Shown here: piece after piece, positions 13,849 through 20,338 of the stretch | How positions within the stretch are numbered: the first letter of the stretch is position 1 | Layout of the letters: each line of letters begins with the position of its first letter | IMG/VR virus record: IMGVR_UViG_3300032342_001375 | Coordinates: 1-20,338 of that record | Direction: 5' to 3' (one strand) | From: a virus | DNA: 20,338 nucleotides | Notes under the pieces: model-generated | What the model was told of the DNA's origin: nothing | The model's database searches: none | What the model saw: only the letters and a program-made list of their open reading frames with translations | Program-made: the position numbers and the translations under genes

Positions 13849-13887
13849 CCTCTGTCTCCCATAGGAAATAAATATAGAAGACAGAGG
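13849..13887 (-). promoter_or_regulatory. 9-bp inverted repeat before the protease start
   Basis: CCTCTGTCT (13849-13857) and AGACAGAGG (13879-13887) are perfect inverted arms 21 bases apart, in the 56-base gap before the protease gene. In the minus-strand RNA the 3' arm includes the purine-rich ribosome binding region and ends 2 bases before the ATG. The loop is AT-rich (TATATTTATTT). It could be a translational control hairpin or an operator. Confidence 0.5.
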
Positions 13888-13902
13888 CAACCTTGTGACA
13901 TT

Positions 13903-15768
13903 TTAAGACAATCTACGAAAAATCTCTGTTTCTCTACGTTCCATCTCTTGGCCTAGTTCCTTGCCGGAGAACCCTTGTGACTGCAACTCAAGACCAGTAA
14001 TGGATGGTTCATATCGAAGAAAAATGTTAACGAGATGATCGTCAGGTTTTCCAACCAGCCCTGAAAACTCCACTAAATCTTGCCCGCCCAGGCGGGAGTT
14101 TTTGAAAAACTTCTTCATTTTAAAGGCGTTGTTGACGTTCAGTGCCATAAACATTGGAAAAAATGATACCTGAGCAACTTCGTCTGCTGAATATTTTAAG
14201 TTATTCAGTTTTGCCATTAATATTTTTGAATCATTTTCTCTCAAAAGAACTCCTAGGGCTACCGGAATGTTCTTGGTGTCCCTGAAGTCCTTGGAGACGT
14301 TCAGGCCAGGAAAAACCTGGGGCCAGAGGTCATATTCTGAGATAAGATTATAGAACATCGGCACAGACTTCGCACTCTTGATTCCCTTTAGGAACTCATC
14401 TCGGATTCGTTCTGCCGAAACCCCGACCAGGGAGTTGTTCCCCTTGATTGCCTGGGCCGTGGCCGGGTCGAGCCCAGAACCGATCCTGGCCGCGAACCTG
14501 AGGGCACGAAGTACCCTAAGCCTGTCCTCCCCGAAACGCTCCTCCGGGCTTCCTACGGTCCTGATGGTACCCTTTTCAATGTCCTCCATGCCCCCAACGT
14601 AGTCAACGATCTCCCCGGTCTCAATGTCATAAAAAAGAGCATTGATGGTGAGGTCTCTTCTGGCTACGTCCTGGTCGATGGTCGTGAAGGCAACTGCGTC
14701 TGGCCTGCGCCCTACTCCGATATCGCGCCTAAAGGTGGCAATTTCATATTCGTTGCCCTCTGCGGTGATTGTTTTCACCACACCGAAAGCCTTACCAATT
14801 TCGAGAATCTTAAGGGAGGGATCTTGTTGTAAAATTGCAACAACATCATCTGGTTGGGCGTCTGTGGCTATGTCCAGGTCTTTTGGTTCCTTACCCATGA
14901 GGGCGTCCCTGACGGCTCCCCCGACAAGGTAGAACTGTTTCCCGGCAGTCTGGAACATCTTAGAAATAGCTAGAAGGTCAGCCGGGAGGGGGATGTGGAA
15001 TTTTTTTTTAATGGGCTGGGTGGGTTCCGTCTCAAGTAAAACTTGTTCTAATAGTGTCTGGCGTTTCTTCTTGATACCGGCCAAAAGAGCCCATCGGCCT
15101 GGTGAAAACAAAGTTGACTCCGCAACGTTTTCCGAGGCAAGGTTTCTCAACATTTCTCTGTTGTCAACCGACAGGACTTTATCAAAACCTTCGTCGCCGG
15201 ACGGTTTTTGAAAGGCAGCAAACATTCGCTGGATTGCCGCAGGGGGAACCGTCTTACTCTTGCCCATTCTTTTGGCAGTCTCAGCTCTTTTAAGGGCAAT
15301 TTTTTGAATTACGTCCTCTGCTCCCTCAAATTCAAAAACGACAGCAATTTTTTCGTATTCTCCCTCGGAACCTTGAATGATGGAAAGGGCTCTTTTCCTA
15401 GCTGGGGCGTTCATGTTTGTCATGTCAACAACAATATTGTCTTGCCCCTTGGCTCCAGCTACTCTTGAGGTGAACTCGGCTTCAACCCTGTTGTTTGCCT
15501 CTAGAATTTTAGAGAAAGAAAGAGCTTGCCAGGTCATCCACCCCGGGGACTTGACAACCTCACCGTACTTTTCGTCCACGTCACCTATCTGGGCATCCGT
15601 AGGAGGTCCAACAAACATGTCGTCATAGGTCCACCCATAAGAGGAAGCAACTTGTTCTGCCAGGTCGTCTCTATTAACAATATAGGGATCCGTGCCTGCG
15701 AAAGTACCCTGAATCCAGGTGGACTTGCCAACGGAGGGCGGTCCGATTAAAACGAATATTTTTTTCAT
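13903..15768 (-). CDS. Fusion of a polynucleotide kinase-like P-loop domain with a CCA-adding type tRNA nucleotidyltransferase
   Basis: A 621-residue two-domain protein. Residues 1 to about 210 form a P-loop kinase of the T4 Pnk/AAA_33 type: GPPSVGKST (9-17), VNRDDLAE (31-38) and VVDMTNMNAPARKRAL (113-128). After a linker (about 210-258), residues 279-430 carry class II nucleotidyltransferase motifs: LVGGAVRDALMG with D297-L-D299 (metal site), the FRRD block, RRDLTINALFYD (370-381), D-Y-V-G-G and EDRLRVLRALRFAAR (414-428). These add CCA or A tails to RNA 3' ends. The frame opens with a GTG 18 bases upstream, but ATG 15768 overlaps the previous stop as ATGA and starts at the kinase strand, so I use it. 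No HD domain is seen. It probably repairs RNA ends. Confidence 0.9.
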   Translation of the reverse strand: MKKIFVLIGPPSVGKSTWIQGTFAGTDPYIVNRDDLAEQVASSYGWTYDDMFVGPPTDAQIGDVDEKYGEVVKSPGWMTWQALSFSKILEANNRVEAEFTSRVAGAKGQDNIVVDMTNMNAPARKRALSIIQGSEGEYEKIAVVFEFEGAEDVIQKIALKRAETAKRMGKSKTVPPAAIQRMFAAFQKPSGDEGFDKVLSVDNREMLRNLASENVAESTLFSPGRWALLAGIKKKRQTLLEQVLLETEPTQPIKKKFHIPLPADLLAISKMFQTAGKQFYLVGGAVRDALMGKEPKDLDIATDAQPDDVVAILQQDPSLKILEIGKAFGVVKTITAEGNEYEIATFRRDIGVGRRPDAVAFTTIDQDVARRDLTINALFYDIETGEIVDYVGGMEDIEKGTIRTVGSPEERFGEDRLRVLRALRFAARIGSGLDPATAQAIKGNNSLVGVSAERIRDEFLKGIKSAKSVPMFYNLISEYDLWPQVFPGLNVSKDFRDTKNIPVALGVLLRENDSKILMAKLNNLKYSADEVAQVSFFPMFMALNVNNAFKMKKFFKNSRLGGQDLVEFSGLVGKPDDHLVNIFLRYEPSITGLELQSQGFSGKELGQEMERRETEIFRRLS

Positions 15769-16532
15769 AGGTGTTTTAGTATCCACTTAATCGCAGCGAG
15801 GTCAAACCCAACCCTGCTTTTGATGGGCTTAGTCTGGGGGGTTTCCAGGGTGGTTGTTTCCTTGCACCCGAGGTCAAAGACAAAGGTCTCGGAGGTTCCC
15901 TTGTACTCGGGACTTTCCCACAGCCCCTTCTTTTTGGAGACTCCAAGAGCAGCCTGAAGACTCCGAACAACTCCCTTAACCTTCAGGTTTCTGAAGATAT
16001 AGGGCTCTTTGTCCTTTATAGTCGAGTCCTCGTGAATGTCAACAAAGATCGAGGGGTTGAAGTTCTTGATTTGTCTTTTAAGTTCGTGGATATACCGAGG
16101 AGCACGCTCTCTAGCCCAAACCGAGTTTAGATTTGTCTTGGCGTTCTCCAGGCGGGTTCTCTTGTTCCAGGCATCATGCCCAACAAGAGGGCATATAAGA
16201 AGAGACACGTTCTTTGGAATCAGACTGCCTCTCTTGGACGCCTCAAGCCAGGTCAAAAGAGAAATTGGCCCGGATCTTTCTTCCCCGTGAACGCCGGAGA
16301 TGATGGCGATCTTGCTTGGACCATGACCCAGACAGTATACAAATCTGTTATCGTCAAGGTATCTTGCGCGAAAGCCGTGTCTTTTCGCTGCCTTCGCAAA
16401 CCTGTCCATGTATTTTTGGGCCGACAAGTTGTTGATTATATTAAGCTTTCTTGACAGACCAAACAAGGCGGCGACCTCCTGAGAAACCAGGGGTTTGTTC
16501 CAAGCAGAACTTTTGGACTTGGTGGTCACCAT
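15765..16532 (-). CDS. M14-like zinc carboxypeptidase / AspA-AstE family protein
   Basis: A 255-residue protein with metal-binding and catalytic motifs of the zinc carboxypeptidase and succinylglutamate desuccinylase/aspartoacylase fold. These are GVHGEE (H82 and E85 as first ligands), LENAKTNLN (128-136, substrate Asn), FVDIHED (H167 as third ligand) and TTLETP (E230 as general base). The family hydrolyses peptide or N-acyl amide bonds. No signal peptide is visible, so a cytoplasmic or virion site is likely; a peptidoglycan peptide is one possible substrate. It overlaps the kinase-CCA gene as ATGA. No ribosome binding site is evident before the ATG; instead a palindrome (16534-16549) lies there. 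Confidence 0.85.
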   Translation of the reverse strand: MVTTKSKSSAWNKPLVSQEVAALFGLSRKLNIINNLSAQKYMDRFAKAAKRHGFRARYLDDNRFVYCLGHGPSKIAIISGVHGEERSGPISLLTWLEASKRGSLIPKNVSLLICPLVGHDAWNKRTRLENAKTNLNSVWARERAPRYIHELKRQIKNFNPSIFVDIHEDSTIKDKEPYIFRNLKVKGVVRSLQAALGVSKKKGLWESPEYKGTSETFVFDLGCKETTTLETPQTKPIKSRVGFDLAAIKWILKHL

Positions 16533-16533
16533 T

Positions 16534-16549
16534 CTGGTAAATATACCAG
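16534..16549 (-). promoter_or_regulatory. 16-base inverted repeat before the zinc peptidase start
   Basis: CTGGTA-AATA-TACCAG is a perfect 6-bp-arm inverted repeat ending one base before the ATG at 16532. On the minus strand it also holds TGGTATATT, which looks like an extended -10 element 7 bases from the ATG. That distance is close to the one before the ligase. It could be a promoter with operator, or an RNA hairpin. Confidence 0.4.
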
Positions 16550-16587
16550 CCTGGGCTCAAGGAAAGTCTAGAACATTATTTCGGTTT

Positions 16588-16610
16588 TAAAGAAATCCTT
16601 GATTTCTTTA
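16588..16610. repeat. AT-rich perfect hairpin, 10-bp arms
   Basis: TAAAGAAATC-CTT-GATTTCTTTA is a perfect inverted repeat with a 3-base loop, in the 99-base gap between genes ending at 16632 and starting at 16532. AGAAATCCT occurs again at 16615-16623. On the minus strand the hairpin follows the upstream gene's stop by about 21 bases but lacks a GC-rich stem and U-run, so it is at best an atypical terminator. It may instead act in RNA processing, stability or protein binding. Confidence 0.5.
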
Positions 16611-16631
16611 TCGAAGAAATCCTAATATCTT

Positions 16632-16910
16632 TTATTCGACTGGGATCTTTTGGAGATAGTTGCCGTTGCTCATCCAAAACTTGACCCCAGTTTCAGCATT
16701 CTCTAGAAAAATGGCACCCTCAAACTCATCTAGAATGTAAAATTCATTATCCCTGAGAGAAAATGCCGGATCCCATCCCGTGTCAATGTTATATATTTTA
16801 TTGACATGCCAGTTCAGACTTGCGTTCGCACAAGTCTCAACGTATGATCTTGCACTGTCCCCAAAATACAAGACACCAGTTAGGTGATTGCTAATTTTGT
16901 AACGTTGCAT
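16632..16910 (-). CDS. Hypothetical small protein
   Basis: A 92-residue protein with no recognised family. It is rich in aromatic residues, with several Trp and Tyr, and alternates short strand-like segments (EFYILDEFEGAIFLENAETGVKFWMSNGNYL), suggesting a compact beta-rich fold. It starts three bases after the ribonucleotide reductase stop, with GGGTGA as likely ribosome binding site, so it is on the same message and may assist or follow the reductase. Nothing more can be said from sequence. Confidence 0.6.
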   Translation of the reverse strand: MQRYKISNHLTGVLYFGDSARSYVETCANASLNWHVNKIYNIDTGWDPAFSLRDNEFYILDEFEGAIFLENAETGVKFWMSNGNYLQKIPVE

Positions 16911-16913
16911 GTG

Positions 16914-19403
16914 TCACCCACACTTGCTGTGTCCACAATCCTTACAGGAGACACAGCCCTCCTGATACACAAGATTCTCAGAGCCACAGGCAGGACATTT
17001 TTTCTCAGATGCCTTGGTGCCGTCTGCGATGTAGTGCTTGAGAACTCTGCTGACAGCCCTGGAGAAACTGAAGAGGTCGTCTTCTTTCTCGGAACCCTTC
17101 AGCAGTTGCTCAACAATGTACTGTACCGGGGTTCCGTGTCTGAGGGCAAGGGAAATGGTTCTTGTGAAGGCTGCATTGGTGGCGTTCTCAAACACGGCAG
17201 CGATATCCCTGATGACGGTCTCGTCCTCGGTGGACTTCTCAAAGTCATAGTGGAAGTCATATCTCGGCACAGGATTTTCCAGGCCATTGTGCTTGATAAT
17301 CTTCCCCATCTTGGCTCTCTTTGGAATAGAGATATACTTGGACAGTCCTCCCATGATCTCATAAGGTCTGTCCTCGTGGACACCTATGAAAAAAGTCCAC
17401 TTTTCCCCCTGTACGGTCGTGTGGATAACCTCGCACGGAAGCTCCTTAGGGCGTTTTGGGGCATGGCGGTCCATGAACTTGCCGGAGGTGTCTATTTTCT
17501 TTTCTGTGTTCTCTGCTGAAATCAAGACGCCGGACCTGCATCCGTCACGATAGACGGTCACTCCCTTACATCCAGACTCCCACCCGGTCATGTAAATGTT
17601 TTTAATGACCTCAACCGAAGTTTCTTTTGGTACATTGGTTGTGTTAGAGATGCTGTGACAGACCCACTTTTGGGCAGCAGCCTGAACCAGAACCTTGTTA
17701 ACCCAGTCAATGTCATTTGCCTTGGACTTGTTGTAGGGAGAATTTTCTACTCCCGTCTTTCCTGTTGTCTCCATCCAGACTTTGAACTGATGATGATAGA
17801 CCTCAAATTCCTGCCACTTGTCTCCCATGGGATCCACGAAGTCAATTCTGGCTTCCTTGTCATTTGGATTGATTTTCTTACGACGCTTGTAGGCGACTTC
17901 AAACACTGGCTCAATGCCAGAGGTGGTCTGGGTTAGTACCGACACCGATCCTGCGGGGGCTGTTGTGGTGAGGGCTACATTTCTTCTCCCGTATTTTTTC
18001 CAATTCTCCGCAAGGTCTCCTCCCTTGTCAAGGGCAAACACTCGCTGCAAGAAAGGATGATCTTTCTCAAGCTCATAGTCAAATGCAGGAAACGCTCCAC
18101 GTTCCTCTGCCATTGTGACCGTGGATGTGTAGGCTCCCAGGGCCAGGAGGCTGTAGATATTGTCCGTGACCGTAATGGACGCCTGCGACCCATACTGGAG
18201 ACCTAAGGCAGCAAAGGTGTCCCCGATGGCAGTGAGACCAAGGCCAGTTCTCCTGCCCCTCTCACATGCGTTCTTGATTTTGAGCCAAAGGTCTTTCTCA
18301 ATTTTCTTTACGTCCTCTGGTTCAGGATCGTTATTTATCTTGGTCAGGATTGAGTCGATACACTCAAGTTCAAGATCAATCAGGTCATCCATAAGACGCT
18401 GTGCCACGATCACGCACTCTTTAAATTTCTTCGTGTTAAACTGAGCGTTCTTGTGGAATGGCCTGTCAACAAAGCTCAGGGCATTAACCAACAAAAGCCT
18501 ACAACTATCATACGGGCTGAGAACTATTTCCCCACAAGGATTTGTTGAAGTGGACTTAAACTCCTCATAGCAGTGACTCGGGGTTTCTCTGTCTATGGTG
18601 TCCCAAAAAAGCAATCCGGGTTCTGCGCTCATGTGGGCCGCTTCAATTATTTGGGTCCACAAAGTTTTTGCGTCAACATTTCTAGTGATAGAAGGGTGGC
18701 GGGAGTCAACAGGAAATCTCAACTGTACCGACTCTCCCGCCTGAACCGCACGCATGAACTCATCCGAGAGCCTTATGGAAATATTTGCACCGGTAACTTT
18801 CTTGAGGTCCTGTTTGATTTTAATGAAGGTTTCGATCTCTGGGTGATGGACAGAAATCGTGAGCATGAGGGCTCCCCTGCGCCCACCCTGGGCAACTTCC
18901 CTGCATGTGTTGGAGAACCGCTCCATGAAGACTCCGATGCCGTCCGTAGTCTTTGCTGCGTTAGAGGTGGAAAGCCCCCTTGGGCGAATTGTGGATATGT
19001 CAAATCCTACTCCCCCACGACGCTTCATAAGCTGCGCCTCCTCCTGATCGGTCTTGAGAATGCCCCCATAGGAGTCAAACGGCGACTGAATAACGAAGCA
19101 GTTGCTCAGGGAAACTGTCTGGAAAGAATTTCCGATACCAGACATGGGAGAACCTTGTGGAATAATGTATTTGAAGTCCTTGAGCCACCCGTAAATCTCT
19201 GACTCTGAAAGTGGATTCGGATACTTGTTCTCTATTCTCGCAAATTCCTTGGCAAGCCTTCTGTGCATTTCGTCTGGAGTTGTCTCTAGAATATATCCAG
19301 TGGTAGGATTTGTTAGGGCATATTTTCCAAGGAAAACTTGCGCCGCTAATTCATCACCATTAAAATATTCAACCGATTTCTTTAAAGCTGTACCGTAATC
19401 CAT
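16914..19403 (-). CDS. nrdJ: Adenosylcobalamin-dependent (class II) ribonucleotide reductase
   Basis: An 829-residue enzyme that reduces ribonucleotides to deoxyribonucleotides by a radical mechanism. Visible hallmarks are SNCFVI with the redox Cys102, KRRGGVGFDIS (128-137), the QGGRRGA loop (172-178), N-P-C290-G-E292 with the thiyl-radical Cys and the catalytic Glu, the second redox Cys301, and TTAPAGSVS further on. The last 30 residues (CPACG, then CVSCKDCGHSKCG) form a Cys-rich zinc-binding tail usual in class II NrdJ. No small radical-generating subunit is encoded nearby, which also favours class II. I see no intein or insertion. The ATG at 19403 has AGGAAG upstream and follows the helicase gene by 14 bases. 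A B12 supply from the host is implied. Confidence 0.92.
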   Translation of the reverse strand: MDYGTALKKSVEYFNGDELAAQVFLGKYALTNPTTGYILETTPDEMHRRLAKEFARIENKYPNPLSESEIYGWLKDFKYIIPQGSPMSGIGNSFQTVSLSNCFVIQSPFDSYGGILKTDQEEAQLMKRRGGVGFDISTIRPRGLSTSNAAKTTDGIGVFMERFSNTCREVAQGGRRGALMLTISVHHPEIETFIKIKQDLKKVTGANISIRLSDEFMRAVQAGESVQLRFPVDSRHPSITRNVDAKTLWTQIIEAAHMSAEPGLLFWDTIDRETPSHCYEEFKSTSTNPCGEIVLSPYDSCRLLLVNALSFVDRPFHKNAQFNTKKFKECVIVAQRLMDDLIDLELECIDSILTKINNDPEPEDVKKIEKDLWLKIKNACERGRRTGLGLTAIGDTFAALGLQYGSQASITVTDNIYSLLALGAYTSTVTMAEERGAFPAFDYELEKDHPFLQRVFALDKGGDLAENWKKYGRRNVALTTTAPAGSVSVLTQTTSGIEPVFEVAYKRRKKINPNDKEARIDFVDPMGDKWQEFEVYHHQFKVWMETTGKTGVENSPYNKSKANDIDWVNKVLVQAAAQKWVCHSISNTTNVPKETSVEVIKNIYMTGWESGCKGVTVYRDGCRSGVLISAENTEKKIDTSGKFMDRHAPKRPKELPCEVIHTTVQGEKWTFFIGVHEDRPYEIMGGLSKYISIPKRAKMGKIIKHNGLENPVPRYDFHYDFEKSTEDETVIRDIAAVFENATNAAFTRTISLALRHGTPVQYIVEQLLKGSEKEDDLFSFSRAVSRVLKHYIADGTKASEKKCPACGSENLVYQEGCVSCKDCGHSKCG

Positions 19404-19417
19404 CGAATTTATCTTCC

Positions 19418-20338
19418 TCAGTCTACGAGCTTCTCAATTTTTACGGCTTCATTACTTTTTTCTTTTTGCTGGTCCCTGTAAAGTTTTCTTAGAACCGAGA
19501 CCGCACTAGAAGCTGTTGAACCTCCGTTACCGTTGTTTTGGCCATATGGCTTTGGGTCATTGCTGCCCTCTCCAAAGGAATCGGGTTCTATTTCAGAAAC
19601 GAACCTCAATTTTGACTTTGAGGTATCAAGGTGTACATAGTATTGGATACCATCTTTCCCGGCTCTGTTCTTTGAGATGAAGAACGTTCCATAGCCGGTA
19701 GCCTTGAGTTCGGGCTTTCTGTGAAAGCCAAAAATAACATCACATGCGTGACTCTGGCCATAGGATTCGGCCATATTTGTCATGTCAATGAAGTCCGCCT
19801 TGCCGCCCTCCTTGTTAGACTGAGTGGCTGTCCAAATAGGAACATTGAGTTCCTGAGCTAGACCGCGAAGTTCCTCAAAAATTCTTTGAAGTTCCATTCT
19901 CGGCAGGTCATATCTTTCCGTAGAGCGCATTATGCCGGAATAGTCAACAATTACAAGGTCTGGTCTAAATCCGGTCAGGGCGAGGCGATCCATGTGATTG
20001 CGGAGGGTTTGCACGGTTGCTGTTCTAGTTGGGAATTCTTTGATAATAAGCTTCCCGTACTTATCTTCGTTTTCTTTGTAGTGGTCTTTGATTTTTTGAA
20101 TGTGCTCAGAGCACTCCAAAGAATTTATATCGCACAAATAACTATCGTATCTAACGCCCATTACTCTCTCGCGAAGCTCGAAAGTATAGTGAACTACGTT
20201 TTTTCCTCTCTTAATTGCTTCCGCTCCGAAGCCAATAAGAATATGAGATTTTCCAACCCCGGACATAGCGATAACAGTACCAATTTCTCCCGATCCAAGT
20301 CCTCCGTTTAGAATTTTCCTGGTGTCCAGTTCCGCGAT
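19418..20338 (-). CDS. DnaB/T4 gp41-type replicative helicase, C-terminal part (5' end outside window)
   Basis: The frame is open to the window edge; 306 C-terminal residues are visible, so the start lies beyond 20338. The RecA-like core shows Walker A (AMSGVGKSH, encoded near 20245-20270), the helicase segment YTFELRERVMGVRYD, Walker B (LVIVDYSGIM), a motif with WTATQSN and the arginine-containing ISKNRAGKDG near the end. These are the features of hexameric 5'-3' replicative helicases of the DnaB/gp41 family that unwind DNA with NTP. The last 60 residues are Gly, Asn and Ser rich and then charged, probably a flexible tail for partner binding. It lies directly upstream of ribonucleotide reductase, 14 bases apart, a usual link of replication and dNTP supply. 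Confidence 0.9.
   Translation of the reverse strand: MAELDTRKILNGGLGSGEIGTVIAMSGVGKSHILIGFGAEAIKRGKNVVHYTFELRERVMGVRYDSYLCDINSLECSEHIQKIKDHYKENEDKYGKLIIKEFPTRTATVQTLRNHMDRLALTGFRPDLVIVDYSGIMRSTERYDLPRMELQRIFEELRGLAQELNVPIWTATQSNKEGGKADFIDMTNMAESYGQSHACDVIFGFHRKPELKATGYGTFFISKNRAGKDGIQYYVHLDTSKSKLRFVSEIEPDSFGEGSNDPKPYGQNNGNGGSTASSAVSVLRKLYRDQQKEKSNEAVKIEKLVD

Noticed and set aside
13861-13880. T4-type late promoter (TATAAATA)
   Set aside because: The AT-rich stretch reads TATATTTATTT on the gene's strand, which does not match the late box; no exact TATAAATA was found before any gene I inspected.
15769-15786. GTG start 18 bases upstream for the kinase-CCA fusion
   Set aside because: The ATG at 15768 overlaps the previous stop as ATGA, as in other gene pairs here, and begins exactly at the first strand of the kinase.
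16588-16623. Short CRISPR-like repeat cluster
   Set aside because: Only two direct copies of a 9-base word plus one inverted arm; no regular spacers.
18573-19202. Open frame of 209 codons on the plus strand
   Set aside because: It is antisense to the ribonucleotide reductase and shows no recognisable domain.
1-20338. tRNA genes
   Set aside because: No cloverleaf with T-loop GTTCRA and matching acceptor stem was noticed by eye in the gaps, which are too short to hold one; a covariance-model search would settle it.

Overview
The window looks like part of a large lytic, tailed double-stranded DNA phage genome, probably an environmental myovirus-like phage. Genes are packed almost without gaps, many overlap by 4-17 bases, and blocks switch strand. 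The recognisable content is typical of such phages: a DnaB/gp41-type helicase, a B12-type ribonucleotide reductase, ThyX, an ATP-dependent DNA ligase, a deoxyribonucleotidase-like HAD protein, RNA-repair-type nucleotidyltransferases and many small unknown proteins. I see no rRNA, tRNA, transposase, integrase or CRISPR array, and no gene-free stretch over 300 bases. The host cannot be named from sequence.

Layout. (1) 1-2752, + strand: the 3' end of a protein that is probably a virion component, a patatin-like lipase and two unrecognised proteins that may be structural. (2) 2754-7300, - strand, transcribed leftward: a MazG/DUF1599-like protein, an unknown, an RlaP-type nucleotidyltransferase with a broken reading frame, two small unknowns, a SWIM-zinc-finger DNA ligase, a HARP-like protein and an SH3/KOW-like mini-protein. 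(3) 7356-8847, + strand: a two-gene island with a PD-(D/E)XK-like protein and a putative ADP-ribosyltransferase-fold protein. (4) 8827-20338, - strand, transcribed leftward: helicase, ribonucleotide reductase, small unknown, M14-type zinc peptidase, kinase-CCA nucleotidyltransferase fusion, membrane-anchored trypsin-like protease, HAD nucleotidase, two tandem kinase-like paralogues, ParB-like protein, two small unknowns and ThyX.

How it fits together. The reductase, ThyX, nucleotidase and perhaps the MazG-like protein supply or shape the dNTP pool. The helicase and ligase serve replication and repair. The RlaP-type enzyme and the kinase-CCA fusion suggest repair of RNA, most likely tRNA, damaged by host defence nucleases.

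The most striking signal is a short amphipathic N-terminal motif, roughly L-[KRQ]-[EQ]-x-[LIV]-[DE]-x-[LI]-V-E-x-[EA]-[LF]. It is shared by four adjacent proteins of at least three unrelated folds (HAD, two kinase-like, ParB-like). A related segment sits at the domain junction of the kinase-CCA fusion. It contains [LI]-V-E, which fits the [LI]-x-E cleavage rule of T4-type prohead proteases, so it may mark cargo packaged in the capsid and delivered with the DNA. A second recurring signal is an inverted repeat ending 1-2 bases before the start codon of several genes in the same region.
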